Positions 38,023 to 48,850 of a stretch of DNA of 64,000 bases are shown one piece after another (position 1 is the stretch's first letter; every line of letters begins with the position of its first letter). The notes below the pieces were generated by a model. The model was not told the origin of the DNA. It saw nothing but the letters and a program-made list of their open reading frames with translations, and made no database searches. A program made the translations under genes and the position numbers. Origin of the DNA: Galdieria partita (Eukaryota > Rhodophyta > Bangiophyceae > Galdieriales > Galdieriaceae); NCBI GenBank assembly GCA_025991245.1, contig BQMJ01000017.1, positions 186,001 to 250,000 of the forward strand, in the 5' to 3' direction.

Positions 38023-38313
38023 TTTTTTCCAGTGTTCAAAGGCTCTTGAGTTTTTTATTTATTTCCTTCAAAACTAGCAGAGCTGGAGAAGTTCATCAAC
38101 TCTCCTCACTTCCAACATATGCCAAGGTATTGTACAAATAGTATTCAATACAAATAAAATAGCAAAAGTACAGTAACATTTTATATGTACTTGGAAATGT
38201 TTTACTTTGTGTTTCCTGCATTAACATCTTATTGTTTTCAACATAAAGTCTTCATCGTGATGAAAAAATCAAGGTTACTTCATAGCTTAAAACAAAATGA
38301 TTTCTACATATTA

Positions 38314-38972
38314 TCAAGCACGCGAGGCTGCTCTCATAGCAGCACGTTCGGCCTCCAGTTGTTCTTCTTGTTCTCTTGCTTCTTCTTGCATTCTCCTATA
38401 CTTATCAGGAAAAAAGATTCGTATAAAGAAGTTTACAGGCATACAAAGAACCCAAGCTATGATACTCAGCAAGAAAACAATAATTAACACGGGAATAAGT
38501 AAGATGAGCAAACCTATTAGGACTATCCAGCTCACGCCTCTTATTCTTAACAACCGGTCCAGCCACGCCGGCAGTTGAACCTGTCCTTGCCTTGCTTCCC
38601 ATTCTGCGTAACTTTCTACGTGTTCTCCATTTTGGGTATTCGTATCAGTCATGTAAGCATCATAGAGCCTCTTCTTGATTGGCGACGTTAGAGTATCATA
38701 TGCCAAAGCCACCGTTTTCATTGCATCCTCGGCGCCAGGTTCCTTACACTTATCAGGGTGAAGAATTCTGGCGAGCTTATAATAGTTTCTCTTCATATCT
38801 GTTTCTGAGGAGTTTGGTGTGACATGCAAGACAACATAATCTATATCAAAAGTGAGTTTAAACCGGTGACTAGTTCTGGACGCTTACAGTTGGGGGCCGT
38901 ATTTATTCTGTTTATCTCTGTTTTCGCGTCTTGAGGCCAACCTGCTTCATCTTCACTTCCGGCGGAATCCAT
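38314..38972 (-). CDS. DnaJ-domain membrane protein
   Basis: J-domain co-chaperone. Exons 38972-38888 and 38840-38314 (intron 47 nt) give 203 residues. The J domain starts at YYVVLHVTPNSSETDMKRNYYKLA and has HPDK, then a second helix region ending TSPIKKRLYDAY. A linker WEARQGQVQLPAWLDRLL is followed by one or two hydrophobic helices of about 45 residues and a charged Glu/Arg-rich C-terminal coiled coil. Probably an ER or organelle membrane protein facing Hsp70. Its partner is unknown. Confidence 0.88.
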
Positions 38973-39259
38973 TCAAAGTTCGGCACTAGTAGTATTACTA
39001 AGCATACAAACTACGCGTCCAAAAATTGTGATCGAATGAATTTGAAAACCGGTCAGACAACAACTCAAGGACTAAATAGGTAACTTGTGTAACTTCGACG
39101 AACAATATTTAAGGTGGATTAATTTTAATCACAATATTATAGCAAAAGTTACAGTAAAAAAGTTTTCGGGAAAAGGTACCGCCATCTGAAGTTTCTGAAG
39201 CAGACAACCATGAGTAACTGTTTAGCCAAGAGCTCTTTTACCGCTTTTTTGGATGCGCA

Positions 39260-39796
39260 CTAATCCCATCGTTCTTCGTCCAAGTGTGAACTTTCAATTG
39301 AATGTACAGCCCTCCACAAAGCAACTCCACTACGCAAGTCTTTCGAATTCGCATCTTCAGTCTCAGATTTGGTATTCTCCTCTTCTTGCTTCAACTTCTC
39401 ACGGACTATTGATAATACAGAATCTTGGGTCCTCTTCTCCAGTGCTTCTAGTTTCCTCTCCACTTTTCTCTTCAAGTCCAAGTTACTCACTTGTGGTATG
39501 AGAAGGCTCTACAACGAGATGAGAAAGTGAACAACAGTCGTATGCTGAACTTACGACATTATCCTTTCTTTTGCTTTCAAACTCCTTGATTTCTTGCTGC
39601 GCGTCGTCAGCTTGTTCCTTAGTGACTTTCAATACTATTTCGTCAGGATCAACAAATTTTCGTAGAACTAAGTCGAAAGTTGGTTAGTAACCCCGAAAAA
39701 ATTCGTGCAGGTACCTTTTTTAAGTTCTTCGTCTTTCGACACATAGTTTCGAAACCGAAGTTGAGCATACGTAGTTGAACTTTCTTCTATGGACAT
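39260..39796 (-). CDS. CWF18: Pre-mRNA splicing factor Cwf18/CCDC12
   Basis: Small coiled-coil protein of the activated spliceosome (NTC-related). Exons 39796-39715, 39667-39555 and 39508-39260 (introns 47 and 46 nt) give 147 residues, close to the family size. It has LRFRNYVSKDEELKK (compare LRNYxPxDEEL) and the hallmark WDLKRD...KLEKLEKRTQ region as LDLKRKVERKLEALEKRTQ, followed by IVREKLKQEEENT. Phases fit at each joint. Confidence 0.88.
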
Positions 39797-40063
39797 GGCA
39801 ACCACCATCAAACACCACAATCTTCTTCCGACAAGGTCCTTTTATGGATTTCCAAACCTAAATACTTATCCAAGTAACAAGCAGAATCAAAAGGTGATTT
39901 TATTTAGGTTTTCTTCAGCATATCTGCTGTGAAAACTATTCAAAAGCTGCACCTTCATGTTTCTAAAAAGAATACTTGACAATAACGAAAAGGTAAAATT
40001 CGATGATGGAAAAAGTCTACGTGTTACAACATTGTACATTACAGTTACACCTCTTCACAATAG

Positions 40064-40973
40064 CTAGTTTGCTTCCTTTTTTGGATATGGCGCAAACTGC
40101 CGTAAAAGTGGGAAATTTTGCACTTCACCAAGAGGGACTACTGTCCTTCGAAAATTCTCATTGATAAATATTGCTGCTGACATGTACCTTGTTCATTCCT
40201 TAGTGTTATTCAACCTCTAGACACAAAACCACAGTGTACTTACCAACCAGCAGAAGCAAGCATAATCCCAGTAATTCCTCCTGGAATACTGGATATAACT
40301 CCTAAATTTGCAAGCGAAAGCAAAATAAGCGTCGTTTCTAGCAAACTGGTAACTGTTATTAATGCCAAGCTGTGTGCAAATGAACCAATCCAAAGGTAAA
40401 GAGAGAAAATTGTGTAACTAACTAACAGGATTCCTAACACACGATTGGACTCTTCTTCTGTAAATATCAAGACGTTCTCCTTTTGCAACGTAATTAGAGT
40501 AGAGACAGCTAACCAAAACGCTCCATATGAAGTTAAGGCAACAAACCCAAACGAATTCCTTGTAACAAAACACATGAGACCAGCGATGAACTGGGTGACT
40601 CCTCCATAAAAGAAACCTGGACCGATGACGCCACTTGCTATAGAGTCAGGTAACAACTTTGCGTTGAAGACACTCAAAATAAAGGTTGTAGAACTGAATC
40701 CAGCAAGGCCAAGAGAGGTTGGATCAGGAAACGGAAAGTTCTTTGGTGTACCTTCTGTTGCGTTCATATTTGCCCATCTGAAAAACTTCCTCTCAATGTC
40801 CTTCTCCACCAGTTCCTCGATAGAATTCCGAACATTATCCGTTGATATGTGAGTAGTATCTAGAACAACAATATGAATACTTTGTCAAGTACGACCAAAA
40901 AACCTCTCGGTGTCCTACCGTTATCAGTGTTGTTGTTAACGTTGCCAGCCAAATCCATTGTTGTTACACCCAT
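40064..40973 (-). CDS. GPR1/FUN34/YaaH (SatP) acetate-type transporter
   Basis: Six-helix membrane protein of the AceTr family, expected to move acetate or succinate with protons. Exons 40973-40919, 40859-40244 and 40187-40064 (introns 59 and 56 nt) give 264 residues. The N-terminal family signature NPAPLGL appears as FPDPTSLGLAGFSSTT. The narrow-pore region FFYGGVTQFIAGLMCF and FVALTSYGAFW match strongly. A cytosolic N-terminal tail of about 60 residues carries the first intron. Confidence 0.9.
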
Positions 40974-42037
40974 TCCAAACGCTCTCTCTTCTATTGAGAA
41001 ATCTGACTATCGTTGTGCAAGACAAATGCAAACTACGATTCTACAAAGTTGGTTCGAATCGTTATATCTCTCATTGCTTTGACTTTTTGAATGGCTGAAG
41101 ATTACGTGGACGGTCCTGACTTTGTCCTATTCTGAACATAGTCCAAGACTAAGGTTGATATAAGGCGTTCCTATTCCAAATAAAGTTTCTGGGTAAGTAA
41201 AGAATTGAGGAACATATATCCTATATACGTTATCTTGTGACTTACCAAAACGTTGTTGTCAATTTGCTTCTACCCGAACATTTGTTTCTCGTGACAATAC
41301 TGCAGTACTTTAAGCTCCCTCTATAAGCTAACGGAGTCCAAACTTGCAACTCATTGGGTGTCTATCTAGCTTTTCATATGTTAATTGACCTTTGCAAGAA
41401 TAAAGAAAATATTCCAATTCAGGCCAAACTGACGCTTATGGTGCAGTTAAACATAGAAGCAATAATAGGATGACTTGGGTCGCGATAGCTCAAGTAGTTT
41501 CAGTTCGAATAGCTGAGTCACTGAGTTTGATTCGATATAGTCTTAACGTATATGTTCTTTCCGCGGTAGGTCAATCTTGAAATAGAAAGTGTATTTGCTA
41601 ATCTGTTTGCGTGATGTGAAGTAGAAGGGACTCGAAACCTTGCATTTTACAATAGAAACTTGTTGTAAAGGAAATAGAAATACTTCTTGACACGTTGGAG
41701 CAGAATATGCAAATTGTAAAAGTTTGACATCTACAAGAATCTCCACTGGTTCCTATTTGAGTGCACTCTTAAGGTATGATTGGCTTATGTTTCAACTGAC
41801 ATTTTTGCAAATATGTGTTCACGAGTGTACAAATTCGCGTTGTGCTTTGTCATGAAGGTAGTTGCTCTCATACAAACACATTGCACGAATTTCGACAAAA
41901 CATCTTTCCACATTTGATAACTCTTCGAAACATAGAACTTCTCACATGATCCATATCCCTCATTCATAGAAACCAAAACTACTGGACAACTACGAAAAGC
42001 TACAAGAATCCCAAGAAAAAACAATAGCCTCAAGTTC
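40974..42037. other. Intergenic, about 1 kb, no supported gene
   Basis: Between the start of the acetate transporter gene and the end of PNPO. A frame at 41785-42033 (-) begins with a signal-peptide-like hydrophobic run but has no ATG at its start. No RNA gene is convincing; a tRNA-like arrangement near 41490 fails on stem pairing. Confidence 0.45.
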
Positions 42038-42989
42038 TCAGGGCTGTAGTCGATAACGTTGCCATAAACTGTTCTTCAGGCTACTTTCTGACGACCAATC
42101 TATTTCTCGAACATACTTTATACGGTCGTGCAGCCTGTCCCTCATACCTTTCCAAAATTCGATCGAGTCAGGAACAAGTCTATAGCCACCCCAAGTATCA
42201 GGTCTTGGTATCTGTTGCGAGCAAGTTCCATCTGCCTGCAAACCATAGCGTCTAGCCAACTCTTCAAATTTCGTTTCAAGCTCAGATCTACTAGATATTG
42301 GTTTACTTTGTTCGGAAAGTATGGCAGCGAGTCTACTCTTTGCAGGTCTACTTACAAAGTAACTATCCGATTCAGAAGAAGAAACCTTCAACAACATGTT
42401 CTCTTATTATACAGTGAAGTTCAAATCAAGTTGTCTGTACCTTGAATACTCTTCCCTCCACCCGAACAGACCTCTCCAAGTCTCCCCACCAAAAGGTTAA
42501 CGCTGCAAAAGGATTCCTTTCAAGTTGTTGGGCCTTTCGACTGGTATAATTTGTGTACCACACGAAACCTCTGTCATCAAAACCCTTCAACAACACGTAT
42601 CTGTTACTAGGTCTATGATATTGGTCCACTGTTGCCAAACACATGGCGTTTGGTTCCTTTACTTGTGCAGCTACTGCTTCCTCCAACCATTTCCTAAAAA
42701 GAACAAAAGGGTTGTCTGTTAGAGTTGACTCGTCAAGACCGGTGGACGAATATTCTTCTCTCAAACTGGCTATCGTAGGAGGTGCATTGGACATCCTTTC
42801 AGGGTTACTACTGCTATGCATGCGTAGGTCAACAGACAAAAATCTTTGCTTTCGAAACTGGAAGTATGAAAGCTTTGGGGATACAGAGGCACTTTTCCGT
42901 AAATCCAAGGTGTTGCTTTTACGTAACTCAATTGTTCTGCCTTGCCAACTAGATGCCAACCAGCATTGAACTGTCCAACATCCTCTCAT
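42038..42989 (-). CDS. PNPO: Pyridoxamine/pyridoxine 5'-phosphate oxidase
   Basis: FMN enzyme making pyridoxal 5'-phosphate (vitamin B6 salvage and synthesis). Exons 42989-42441 and 42385-42038 (intron 55 nt) give 298 residues. The core has PFVLFRKWLEEA, AMCLATVDQYHRPSNRYVLLKGFDDRGFVWYTN, NPFAALTFWWGDLERSVRVEG, and the C-terminal RLVPDSIEFWKG and QRYRLQP. About 70 residues before the core look like an organelle presequence. The frame is open well upstream of ATG 42989; see the EGY entry for a possible link. Confidence 0.95.
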
Positions 42990-43110
42990 TTGGATCGGAT
43001 CGACTGCAAATAAACTGCAAGTTGATCCAACGGCCAAAAATGTTGTGGATATGGAAGCGTCAAAGCCAACATCAACAGCATCATTAACTAGATCCTGTAA
43101 GTTACTATAC

Positions 43111-44487
43111 TTATATTCCAATGAGTACACTTACGAAACCGATAATAGTTCGTTTAGTGTCCGGTTCGTCAACTTCATTGCGGGCATATTTGTCTGTCTT
43201 CCAAGGTCCCAGCCATATCATTACAACAAAGAAAATGAGAGAAGGACTACCAAATAATCTTAAAAGTACAGTAAGGACGGTTACTCTTGATGCAATATCT
43301 GCGACATATCTTCCATAGAGTGAGGCAAGGATACGATAACCATCTAAATTTCTTAGAGGCAAAAGATGACACCCAATGATAAGTAAAGCATTCGTTCCGA
43401 GAACTGCCAAAGGATGTATTTTAACAAGTCTATAATCAGAGCCACTAGCAATTAAATCTTTGTCTTTGAATACTCGCGACAATAATCCAGTGAAAAGTGA
43501 TGAAAATAAAATATTAGTTGGAAAGTAGGTGGAATGCTGTGGGAAAACACGCGATAAGTGCAAACCAATAAGAAACACAGCAAGCGAAACTATCAAGACA
43601 ATACCAATTCCAATAGATGCTATATCAAATAATGCCGTTCTATTAGGAGCAGCAGATATCATATGAGAAACCATTCCCCACAATCCAAATCTATATGAAG
43701 GAATAGGAAAGGGAAACTCCATCCTCGTATTATAATGTTTTGCTACATAACTCTGAACTCCAACCCAAATAACGTGCAACAATACCAACCCAAATACTTG
43801 CCAGTGAATACAATATCTCATAAATATATTCTTACTCTCCCACTGATAATGATAGCAATACAAGACACTTCTCTCAATACAATTCAAGATACAAGATACA
43901 GTACATAAAACTGAAAGAACAATCCTAAAACGATTTTGAGGTTGCTTCTCTGCTAAAGAAGCAGAAATAACCAGGGAAGGCTTGGCACCTGCAGAGCCAT
44001 CCATGTGAAGACTGGCAATATACTTCTCTCCAAAAGTTGCCTCGAGCCTCTTCTGTATTTTTTCCAAAGCAACTGAAGGAGTAGATCTCAAGTTGCCAAA
44101 AAATTCTATCTGGTCAAGTTGAACAGTGCTTTCTATTGGGAAGAAAGTATCCACACTACAGGCTTCTTTCAGCTTGGGAATGTCAGAAGCAAAAACAGGA
44201 AATATATCTCCAAAGAAAAAACGTCGTACTTCTCTCTTAGTTCCTTCGTAAAATAGCTGCAATTTTGCAAGCAATTTAGGTAACTTCTCCGAATCAATGG
44301 GCTCCTTCTCAGGATCCTTGCAAGCCCTGCAAACACGAAACCGTTGATGTCGAAAGAACTTGCTACTTCTTCCAAGTATACTACGCTTTCTTGTTGTTGG
44401 TAAGATAGGACTACTAGTCGAACTGCTACAAGATAATAAAGAGGGCGATGAAACACAATACGGTACATAACAAGAGACGAGAAACAT
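43111..44487 (-). CDS. EGY-like site-2-protease homologue, probably catalytically inactive, plastid
   Basis: Multi-pass S2P-family protein of the plastid EGY group. 458 residues in one exon from ATG 44487. A Ser/Arg-rich presequence precedes an EGY-type N-terminal domain (FFPIESTVQLDQIEFFGNLRS) and about eight helices. The zinc-site helix that normally reads HExxH reads HVIWV here, and the second motif is LRNLDGYR where active enzymes have NPDG or CLDG. A substrate-side FPIPSYRFGLWG matches the EGY FIPxxxLGxFG segment. This resembles EGY3, which also lacks HExxH. A GTAAGT donor at 43134 could splice in frame to the PNPO frame. Confidence 0.8.
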   Translation of the reverse strand: MFLVSCYVPYCVSSPSLLSCSSSTSSPILPTTRKRSILGRSSKFFRHQRFRVCRACKDPEKEPIDSEKLPKLLAKLQLFYEGTKREVRRFFFGDIFPVFASDIPKLKEACSVDTFFPIESTVQLDQIEFFGNLRSTPSVALEKIQKRLEATFGEKYIASLHMDGSAGAKPSLVISASLAEKQPQNRFRIVLSVLCTVSCILNCIERSVLYCYHYQWESKNIFMRYCIHWQVFGLVLLHVIWVGVQSYVAKHYNTRMEFPFPIPSYRFGLWGMVSHMISAAPNRTALFDIASIGIGIVLIVSLAVFLIGLHLSRVFPQHSTYFPTNILFSSLFTGLLSRVFKDKDLIASGSDYRLVKIHPLAVLGTNALLIIGCHLLPLRNLDGYRILASLYGRYVADIASRVTVLTVLLRLFGSPSLIFFVVMIWLGPWKTDKYARNEVDEPDTKRTIIGFVSVLIGI

Positions 44488-44623
44488 AATCCTTTGCGGG
44501 GAAATCAATGAACAAATCTACTCCACGATGCTCTCAGAAGCGACACTCAACATTCATTTATGTTGAAAATAAGTAGACACAGAAAACTGCAGTTAGAATC
44601 CTAAACGTACAATCAAGAATTAT

Positions 44624-45404
44624 CTAAGAGTCCTTCTCCACATGTATTGAAGCGATATCTAGTTCAAACGGGCCCGGTTTACGATCTGCAACAGTGACTC
44701 CTATACCCAAAACATTTTTCAAGTACATTTCAGGCTGATCATCTGTAACGTGACCTTTATATATAAGTTTAAATTTAGAGAAAGGGGCCTATGGAGAACA
44801 GCATGGCTGAAAATAAAGAGAAAGAGCAATACTACGTAAGACAAACCTTCACATTGCACCATGTTCTGTCCGGTTTGGCTTTAAAAGCTATTTGAAACAT
44901 ATCACTATCAAGCATAAAAGATTCCGTCTTGATGTGAAATAAAAAGGGCTGCCCGTCGCTCCTAACCCTTAAAACTATTCTTTCATAATCTTCAAAATCG
45001 TCAAGTCCTCTCCAATAGAAAGATAAATAGCCACCTTGCGGAAAAGCAGACTTCAAAGAACTTTGAGTATGTAGACTAACGTTACCAGAATTATGCTTAC
45101 TTGTTCGCGTAAATTACCATAGAACCGAACACCACTCCCGTCAGGAAGAGTTTCGACAAAAGCCTCCGACTTACCACCAATCTCAAAGTCTCCGTGAACT
45201 TCCCAGTCGCTTCCTTGCTTGAAAGCTTTCTCGTGTTGATGGGAAGGAAAAGTAGCAATTCTTTCATCAACAATTTTACCAAAGGCGTGAACTAGCTGCC
45301 GTGGAGGCTTTTCATGACTGATGGGTAGATCTAAACTACTCGTAAGAATACAAGTTAAAGGACTAAAAATACATGCTCACTAGCTTTTACTGAGCGCACA
45401 ACAT
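44624..45404 (-). CDS. CIA30 (NDUFAF1-type) complex I assembly-like protein
   Basis: CIA30-domain beta-jellyroll protein. NDUFAF1 assists mitochondrial complex I assembly, and related proteins occur in plastids and cyanobacteria. Exons 45404-45391, 45335-45101 (or starting at 45338), 45050-44847 and 44788-44624 give about 205 residues. Core motifs are SDWEVHGDFEIGGKSEA, GVRFYGNL, GGYLSFYWRGLDDFEDYERIVLRVR and LDIASIHVE near the C-terminus. The first coding exon is only 14 nt, chosen because its phase fits the acceptor. A longer upstream frame does not join in phase. No long presequence seen. Confidence 0.8.
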
Positions 45405-46035
45405 TCTGAACGAAAATTTTCCACTCCAAGTTCTTCATACCAACCTTCCTCCAATGAGCCAATCTCCCCTTGTCACAGTTTCGGCAATCTTTAGAATCTT
45501 ACTTGTGACTTGTGTATGACTCATACTTCAACAAATTGATACAGGGTTTTGAATCTTCTATGAGATCCAAACAAGAAAGAAATGAAATATAGAAACATGC
45601 AACGAAACGAATGAAGAACCCAAGAATAATTGGAATTCTTCAATCAAGAGGCTTCAGTTAAAAGTAACTTCAGAACAGGAAAAATTTCTCAAGATGAAAA
45701 GTAAGATTATGATTCATTCATATTTTCACCATTTAGAATCCATATCACAAGGTTTCTATGGCCCTAGTTTTTTCTTCTTTTAGTACTGATGGAATGATGA
45801 AATCCACCAAAATTTCTTTGCAAACAAGACCAAGGAACACACTGCTTGCCTTTTTATTCGAGAATACCTGATTCATATCTCTCTCAAGAATTATGCCAGT
45901 TCTTGACTTTGGTAATACTATTCATGAAAGGGTTCAGTACAATTGAGATAGAAAGCTATAAAACCTTCGTCTGTACGTGCATATTATTCACTTCACTCAG
46001 TATGGGAACATGAAGAATCCATATAACATCCAATC
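45405..46035. other. Intergenic, no gene seen
   Basis: About 630 bp between the CIA30 start and the LUC7-like stop, both on the minus strand. AT-rich; expected to hold the LUC7 3' end and CIA30 promoter. No open frame of note. Confidence 0.5.
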
Positions 46036-47569
46036 TCAACGATAACGATGTCTATGTGAACCTGAACTTCGAGAATGATGATAAGAATGCGAGCTTCTCC
46101 GAGTTCTCTCTTCGTCGCTGCTCCCATTACTTGGACTCCTATAGCGTTTGCTGTGATGTTGCTGTGGTGAACGAGAATGATGACTCCTTTTTCGCCTATT
46201 CTCGCTTCGACGAAAATCAGACCGCTCTGAAGTAAAGTCTTCTCTTCTTCTACTTGTTCGAAAATTTCCAGAATAACTACTCCCTCTTGTGTGGCGACTT
46301 TCTTCTTCAAGCTCCTTCACTTTCTTTCTCAAAGTAACAAATCCCATGTGCATCTTCCCGTTGAAATGATCAACAAGCCTGCGCGAGGAATCAAAAATAC
46401 TCAGAAATGCCCCACATTCTGCACAAACTCTTAATTTTTGTTGATTCGCAGAAACATCGCCTGATAGCACTGAGTCATTGGTGGCAGTATTATGGCTGCC
46501 GTCCGATGTTGTCGAGCGAACAGATGTTATAGGAACTAACTTAACGCCAACAGGAGGCTGCCATCTAGACTCTCTTGTAGCGACATTATACCAGTAGGAG
46601 CGACCATCCGGCGATTTGGCTTCTTTCCAGACTTCTGGCGCTTCTAAGATAGGACTACTTGACGATACGTTAGAATGTTCCTTTGCCAAAACAGTAGTTG
46701 CATCTACTCTCAATTCTGAGTCTTTCTTTTCCTGGTCCAAACTGCCTTGATCACCTGAACACTCGGAATGATGCTTCTTACCAGCATCAGTGCCGTCTTC
46801 CACACTATCTGGTTGAACCTCTTTGTTTAACAAGCTTGTTGAGTCCAGTTTTTCCGATGATTCATTACTTTCATGTTGCCCACTCGTCACAACTGGAGCC
46901 CCAGAGGAAGAATTTTCTATAGAGCTTCCGTCAACTGCCAAAATTTTTATTCCTTTTGTTGATAAAGTTGTGCGACCTTTTGCTTGTTCTCCAGGCCGTG
47001 AAACTTGCTGATCTTCGTCCTGGTCGTCTTCTCGATCAGAATAGTAATGTTCGGTCTGTCCAATCATACCTCCTACACCCTTTGCTAGATCTTCTTTTCC
47101 TTCCTCGTCGATAATCCCTAAAAGCGTTCGACCAGGACCAGGATAGTATGCCAAAAGGTCAGTGGCTCGTTCGTTTTCAATACCGTATTGTACTTGCAGT
47201 CGTCGCATGGCGCGTTCTATTCGTCGATCCACATCTGATATAAGCTTCTTACAAAAACGTTCCAGCTCTTCTTCATAACCGACGTGCTCGCCTTGTCTTT
47301 TGGCCTCCTCATATTGTTTTCTTAGGTTATCATCATGAACCTTGTCACAGGGTCCTACATCCTAGAAAAGCTCAAGAATGACACACTAGTCCTTATGGAA
47401 GACTTACCGCTTTGGTGTTTGAGAAAAGCAGATGTGGACATACACCGCAGAGATAGTATCTGCAAACACGGGGGTCTTTGAAAGACGTAGGCGGTGCCTC
47501 TCTTTGTACACCGTCTCTATTTGGACCAAGTAGCAAGTCCAGCTGCTTCCTTATGTCGTCATACGACAT
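46036..47569 (-). CDS. LUC7-like U1 snRNP splicing factor with an inserted WW domain
   Basis: LUC7 proteins sit in U1 snRNP and influence 5' splice site choice. Exons 47569-47408 and 47361-46036 (intron 46 nt) give 495 residues. The order is an N-terminal helix (DDIRKQLDLLLG), a CCCH zinc finger CRYYLCGVCP...CDKVH, then a coiled coil. A Ser/Glu-rich linker of about 150 residues follows, then a WW domain near 294-322 (WKEAKSPDGRSYWYN with the second Trp in RWQPP). The second LUC7 zinc finger CAECGAFLSIFDSSRRLVDHF is near 364-394 and an RS-rich tail ends the protein. The WW domain between the two fingers is not part of the usual LUC7 layout. Confidence 0.9.
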
Positions 47570-47641
47570 TGTTCCCAACAGGCCAACTTTTTTCAACAAT
47601 CCGAAGAAATTCCCAATACTTATTTATTTTGAAAGGTTTGT

Positions 47642-48850
47642 CTATACAGGAAAGGTTTTACCAAAGAAGCATTTGCGTCGTGAAGAACGCTCATCAAGTA
47701 TTTTCCTAACTCGCTTCAAAGCTTCTGTTTTCCTTTCAAAAACCTTATTTTTATCCTTCAACATTTCCCCACTTTGCAATTCTAGAGCCCTGGTACTAAG
47801 AATAACTCGATGCCGCTTCCTATCAATATGGACAATCATGCACTGAATTGCTTCTCCAACACAAAAAACTTTTGAAGGATCTTCAACGGGATCACATGAA
47901 ATATCCTTGACGAAAAGAAGCCCGAGAACGCCATATAAATCCACCACCACTCCGTAGTCTCGGACTGCTCGAACCACACCGTCGACAACGCTTCCAACCT
48001 TCAATTCCTTCTCGCGTTTTTCTGTAACGGTCAGACGCTGGGAAACGACAAGGTTGTTCGATTCTGACTCCAAACTGAGCACCTTCACTTCCAGCTGAGT
48101 GTTCATGACTTGACCAACTGTTTGACTAGGAACAAGATGTTCTATGGGAAGATATCCTTCTATGCAATCATATCGAACTAGCAAGCCATTATTCTTACAA
48201 CCCAGTACTAGCACAGGAAAACTTTTCGACATAGAATAAAATTCGTTTAGTTGCTCCCAGCACTTGCGTCGTCTAACAGAAATTTCCGAAACGACAAGGT
48301 CAAAGTTGTCCATAGAAGGCAGAACTTCTACTTCCATTTCGTCCCCCTCCTTAAAGACTTCAAAAGGAAGTTTGTTGCATTCAATCCACAACTCTTGTCG
48401 AGGCAAAAATGCTTTCTTCTCAATACCCAAATCGATAAATAAACCTTCCTTGGCAACTCGCATAATACGACCTCTTCTAATTTCACCAACTTTAGTTTCT
48501 CCAACCTGCTTCTTTATAGCTTCTAACACTTTCTCATAGCTAGCACTATTGAAACAGCTAAGAACAGTAAGTCTTGAATGCAGTGAAAGAACATACCTCG
48601 ACGAAGTGAACTTTGGAAGTTCGATGGCACGAGATAAACGCCTATCCTTTAGTTGATCAAATCTGGAACACATCAATACTTTCAGTTGCAAAGTACTCTT
48701 CTTCCTGTTCTTTCGTTGTTCCAGAAAGTTGGGCACAAAGTTGGAAACGCGAGAAGAGCCAGACAGCATTCTGTACTTGTAGTTATAGGAACGACAAACG
48801 AGCTTTATTTGGCCAACAGAAACCCACTGAAAAAAGCAGTAGTTCTCCAT
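47642..48850 (-). CDS. S1 RNA-binding domain protein (ribosomal protein S1-like), organellar
   Basis: Three S1/OB domains: GEIRRGRIMRVAKEGLFIDLG (about 120-190), the region ending SQRLTVTEK (about 205-275), and GSVVDGVVRAVRDYGVVVDL (about 280-350), followed by a basic tail. Exons 48850-48597 and 48545-47642 give 385 residues. The 51-nt intron is a multiple of three without stops, so retention would add 17 residues. The N-terminus is basic and Ser-rich, consistent with import into plastid or mitochondrion. A downstream ATG at 48769 is an alternative start. Confidence 0.85.
   Translation of the reverse strand: MENYCFFQWVSVGQIKLVCRSYNYKYRMLSGSSRVSNFVPNFLEQRKNRKKSTLQLKVLMCSRFDQLKDRRLSRAIELPKFTSSRYVLSLHSRLTVLSCFNSASYEKVLEAIKKQVGETKVGEIRRGRIMRVAKEGLFIDLGIEKKAFLPRQELWIECNKLPFEVFKEGDEMEVEVLPSMDNFDLVVSEISVRRRKCWEQLNEFYSMSKSFPVLVLGCKNNGLLVRYDCIEGYLPIEHLVPSQTVGQVMNTQLEVKVLSLESESNNLVVSQRLTVTEKREKELKVGSVVDGVVRAVRDYGVVVDLYGVLGLLFVKDISCDPVEDPSKVFCVGEAIQCMIVHIDRKRHRVILSTRALELQSGEMLKDKNKVFERKTEALKRVRKILDERSSRRKCFFGKTFPV

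Noticed and set aside
41485-41555. tRNA-like stretch with box A and box B resemblance
   Set aside because: D-arm and T-arm stems do not pair and no acceptor stem could be drawn.
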